Source of the DNA: Pseudomonas sp. Q2-TVG4-2
GTDB taxonomy: Bacteria > Pseudomonadota > Gammaproteobacteria > Pseudomonadales > Pseudomonadaceae
DNA: 64,000 nt
Reading direction: 5' to 3'
Assembly (NCBI RefSeq): GCF_013620795.1
Contig: NZ_LGLW01000002.1
Coordinates: forward strand, 1-64,000
The translations under genes were made by a program, and so were the position numbers. Positions 63,019 through 64,000 of the stretch are shown here, one piece after another. The first letter of the stretch is position 1; the number at the start of each line of letters is the position of its first letter. The notes beneath the pieces are model-generated. The model made no database searches. It had not been told where the DNA came from and saw nothing but the letters and a program-made list of their open reading frames with translations.

Positions 63019-64000
63019 ATGCACAAGAAACGAATCGTCGCCCTGCGCCGGCTGAAGGAATCGCATCTGCAGCGCTTGCGTGAAGCCTTTGAAGTCGCCT
63101 ATTTCGAAGAGCCGGAGCTACAACCTGAGGCGGTTGCCGCCGCGCTGCGCCAGGCTCATGGGCTGATTGGCGGCAAACTGCAGGTCACCTCGGCGATGCT
63201 CGACGAGGCGCCCGCATTGGAGGCCGTCGCCACCATCTCGGTGGGCTACGACAACCTGCCGGTGGCTGAGCTGAGCCGCCGCGGGATCCTCCTGACCAAT
63301 ACCCCCGATGTGCTCACCGAAACCACCGCCGACACCGGATTCATGCTGATCATGGCCAGCGCCCGGCGTCTGGTGGAACTGGCCAACATGGTGCGTGAGG
63401 GCCGTTGGACTCAGCACGTCGGCGAGCCGCACTTTGGCCACGATGTGCACGGCAAGACCCTCGGCCTGGTCGGGCTCGGGCGCATCGGCCGAGCCATCGC
63501 CCGTCGCGCCTTGGGCTTCAATATGCGCGTGCTGTATAGCAACGCCTCGCCCAAGCCCGATCTGGAGGCCCAGTGGGGGCTGGAGCGCCGCAGCTTCGAA
63601 CAGTTGCTGGCCGAGTCGGACTTCGTCTGCCTGACCGTGCCACTGACCGAACAGACCGACCACCTGCTCGGCTACGAGCAATGCCAGGCAATGAAACGCT
63701 CGGCATTTCTCATCAATGTCTCCCGCGGCCGAGTGGTCGATGAGGCCGGATTGATCCGCGCGCTGGATGAGCGGCTGATTGCGGGGGCGGGGTTGGACGT
63801 ATTCGAGCAGGAGCCGGTCGCAGCTGATTCGCCGCTGCTGCGCATGGACAATGTAGTCACCCTGCCGCACATTGGTTCGGCCACTCATGAAACCCGTGCA
63901 GCGATGGCCAGTTGCGCGGTGGAGAATATCTGTCAGGCCCTGCGCGGTGAGCGCCCGCGGGACCTGGTCAATCCAGAAGCCCGCCCAGGCGGGTTCGTAC
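63019..64000 (+). CDS. D-isomer-specific 2-hydroxyacid dehydrogenase (GhrB/2-ketogluconate reductase-like), C-terminus cut by the window end
   Basis: The reading frame is open to the end of the window, about 327 codons. The NAD(P)-binding motif is GLVGLGRIGRAIARR near residue 153. Catalytic Arg in NVSRGRVVDE, Glu in DVFEQEP and His in LPHIGSATHETR are present. The ATG at 63019 has GGAG six bases upstream; an in-frame ATG at 63007 lacks a site. Few residues should be missing. It could reduce a 2-keto acid or hydroxypyruvate made by the pathway. Confidence 0.88.
   Translation, partial: MHKKRIVALRRLKESHLQRLREAFEVAYFEEPELQPEAVAAALRQAHGLIGGKLQVTSAMLDEAPALEAVATISVGYDNLPVAELSRRGILLTNTPDVLTETTADTGFMLIMASARRLVELANMVREGRWTQHVGEPHFGHDVHGKTLGLVGLGRIGRAIARRALGFNMRVLYSNASPKPDLEAQWGLERRSFEQLLAESDFVCLTVPLTEQTDHLLGYEQCQAMKRSAFLINVSRGRVVDEAGLIRALDERLIAGAGLDVFEQEPVAADSPLLRMDNVVTLPHIGSATHETRAAMASCAVENICQALRGERPRDLVNPEARPGGFV

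Overview
This window is a high-GC gammaproteobacterial chromosome segment around the replication origin of a Pseudomonas, most likely of the P. stutzeri (Stutzerimonas) group. The order dnaA-dnaN-recF-gyrB on one arm and rpmH-rnpA-yidD-yidC-mnmE-mnmG-rsmG-parA-parB-atpIBEFHAGDC-glmU-glmR-glmS on the other is the Pseudomonas origin layout. The genus is inferred from gene order and protein resemblance recalled from memory; no database was searched.

Layout. Positions 1-6461 (minus strand) hold the start of ahpF, then gyrB, recF, dnaN and dnaA, all pointing away from oriC. Positions 6462-6961 are oriC, with several DnaA boxes and an AT-rich stretch. Positions 6962-15665 (plus) carry ribosome, RNase P, membrane-insertion, tRNA-modification and chromosome-partition genes. 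A second origin-like non-coding block with DnaA boxes lies at 10864-11434, between mnmE and mnmG. The ATP synthase operon fills 15800-22885 behind a strong promoter. The glm locus (22951-29343) makes UDP-GlcNAc precursors; a chemoreceptor gene sits inside it and the Tn7 target at the end of glmS is empty. Four parS-type ParB sites were found (about 270, 2791, 3418 and 31879).

From about 29.5 kb the content becomes accessory. It includes small conserved proteins and a CobW-family GTPase; a sigma factor/anti-sigma/TonB receptor/PepSY reductase cassette laid out like the ferrioxamine fox locus (32.6-37.9 kb); a TAXI-type TRAP transporter (38.0-41.6 kb); a complete malonate decarboxylase cluster mdcABCDEGHLM with mdcR (43.5-51.8 kb); and a class C beta-lactamase without an adjacent ampR.

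The last 10 kb (53.9-64 kb) is a divergent catabolic cluster for an unidentified, probably sugar-acid substrate. A LacI-type repressor, an IlvD/Edd dehydratase and a fumarylacetoacetate-hydrolase-family enzyme read left. An enolase-superfamily dehydratase, a three-part tripartite tricarboxylate transporter, a DapA-family enzyme and a 2-hydroxyacid dehydrogenase read right. Three copies of a 14-bp palindrome lie between the arms. I think this is the best candidate for an undescribed pathway here. A second notable point is that, in the atp operon, strong stem-loops follow exactly the three genes (atpE, atpA, atpD) whose products are needed in several copies per enzyme. No rRNA, tRNA, CRISPR array, insertion sequence or prophage was seen.
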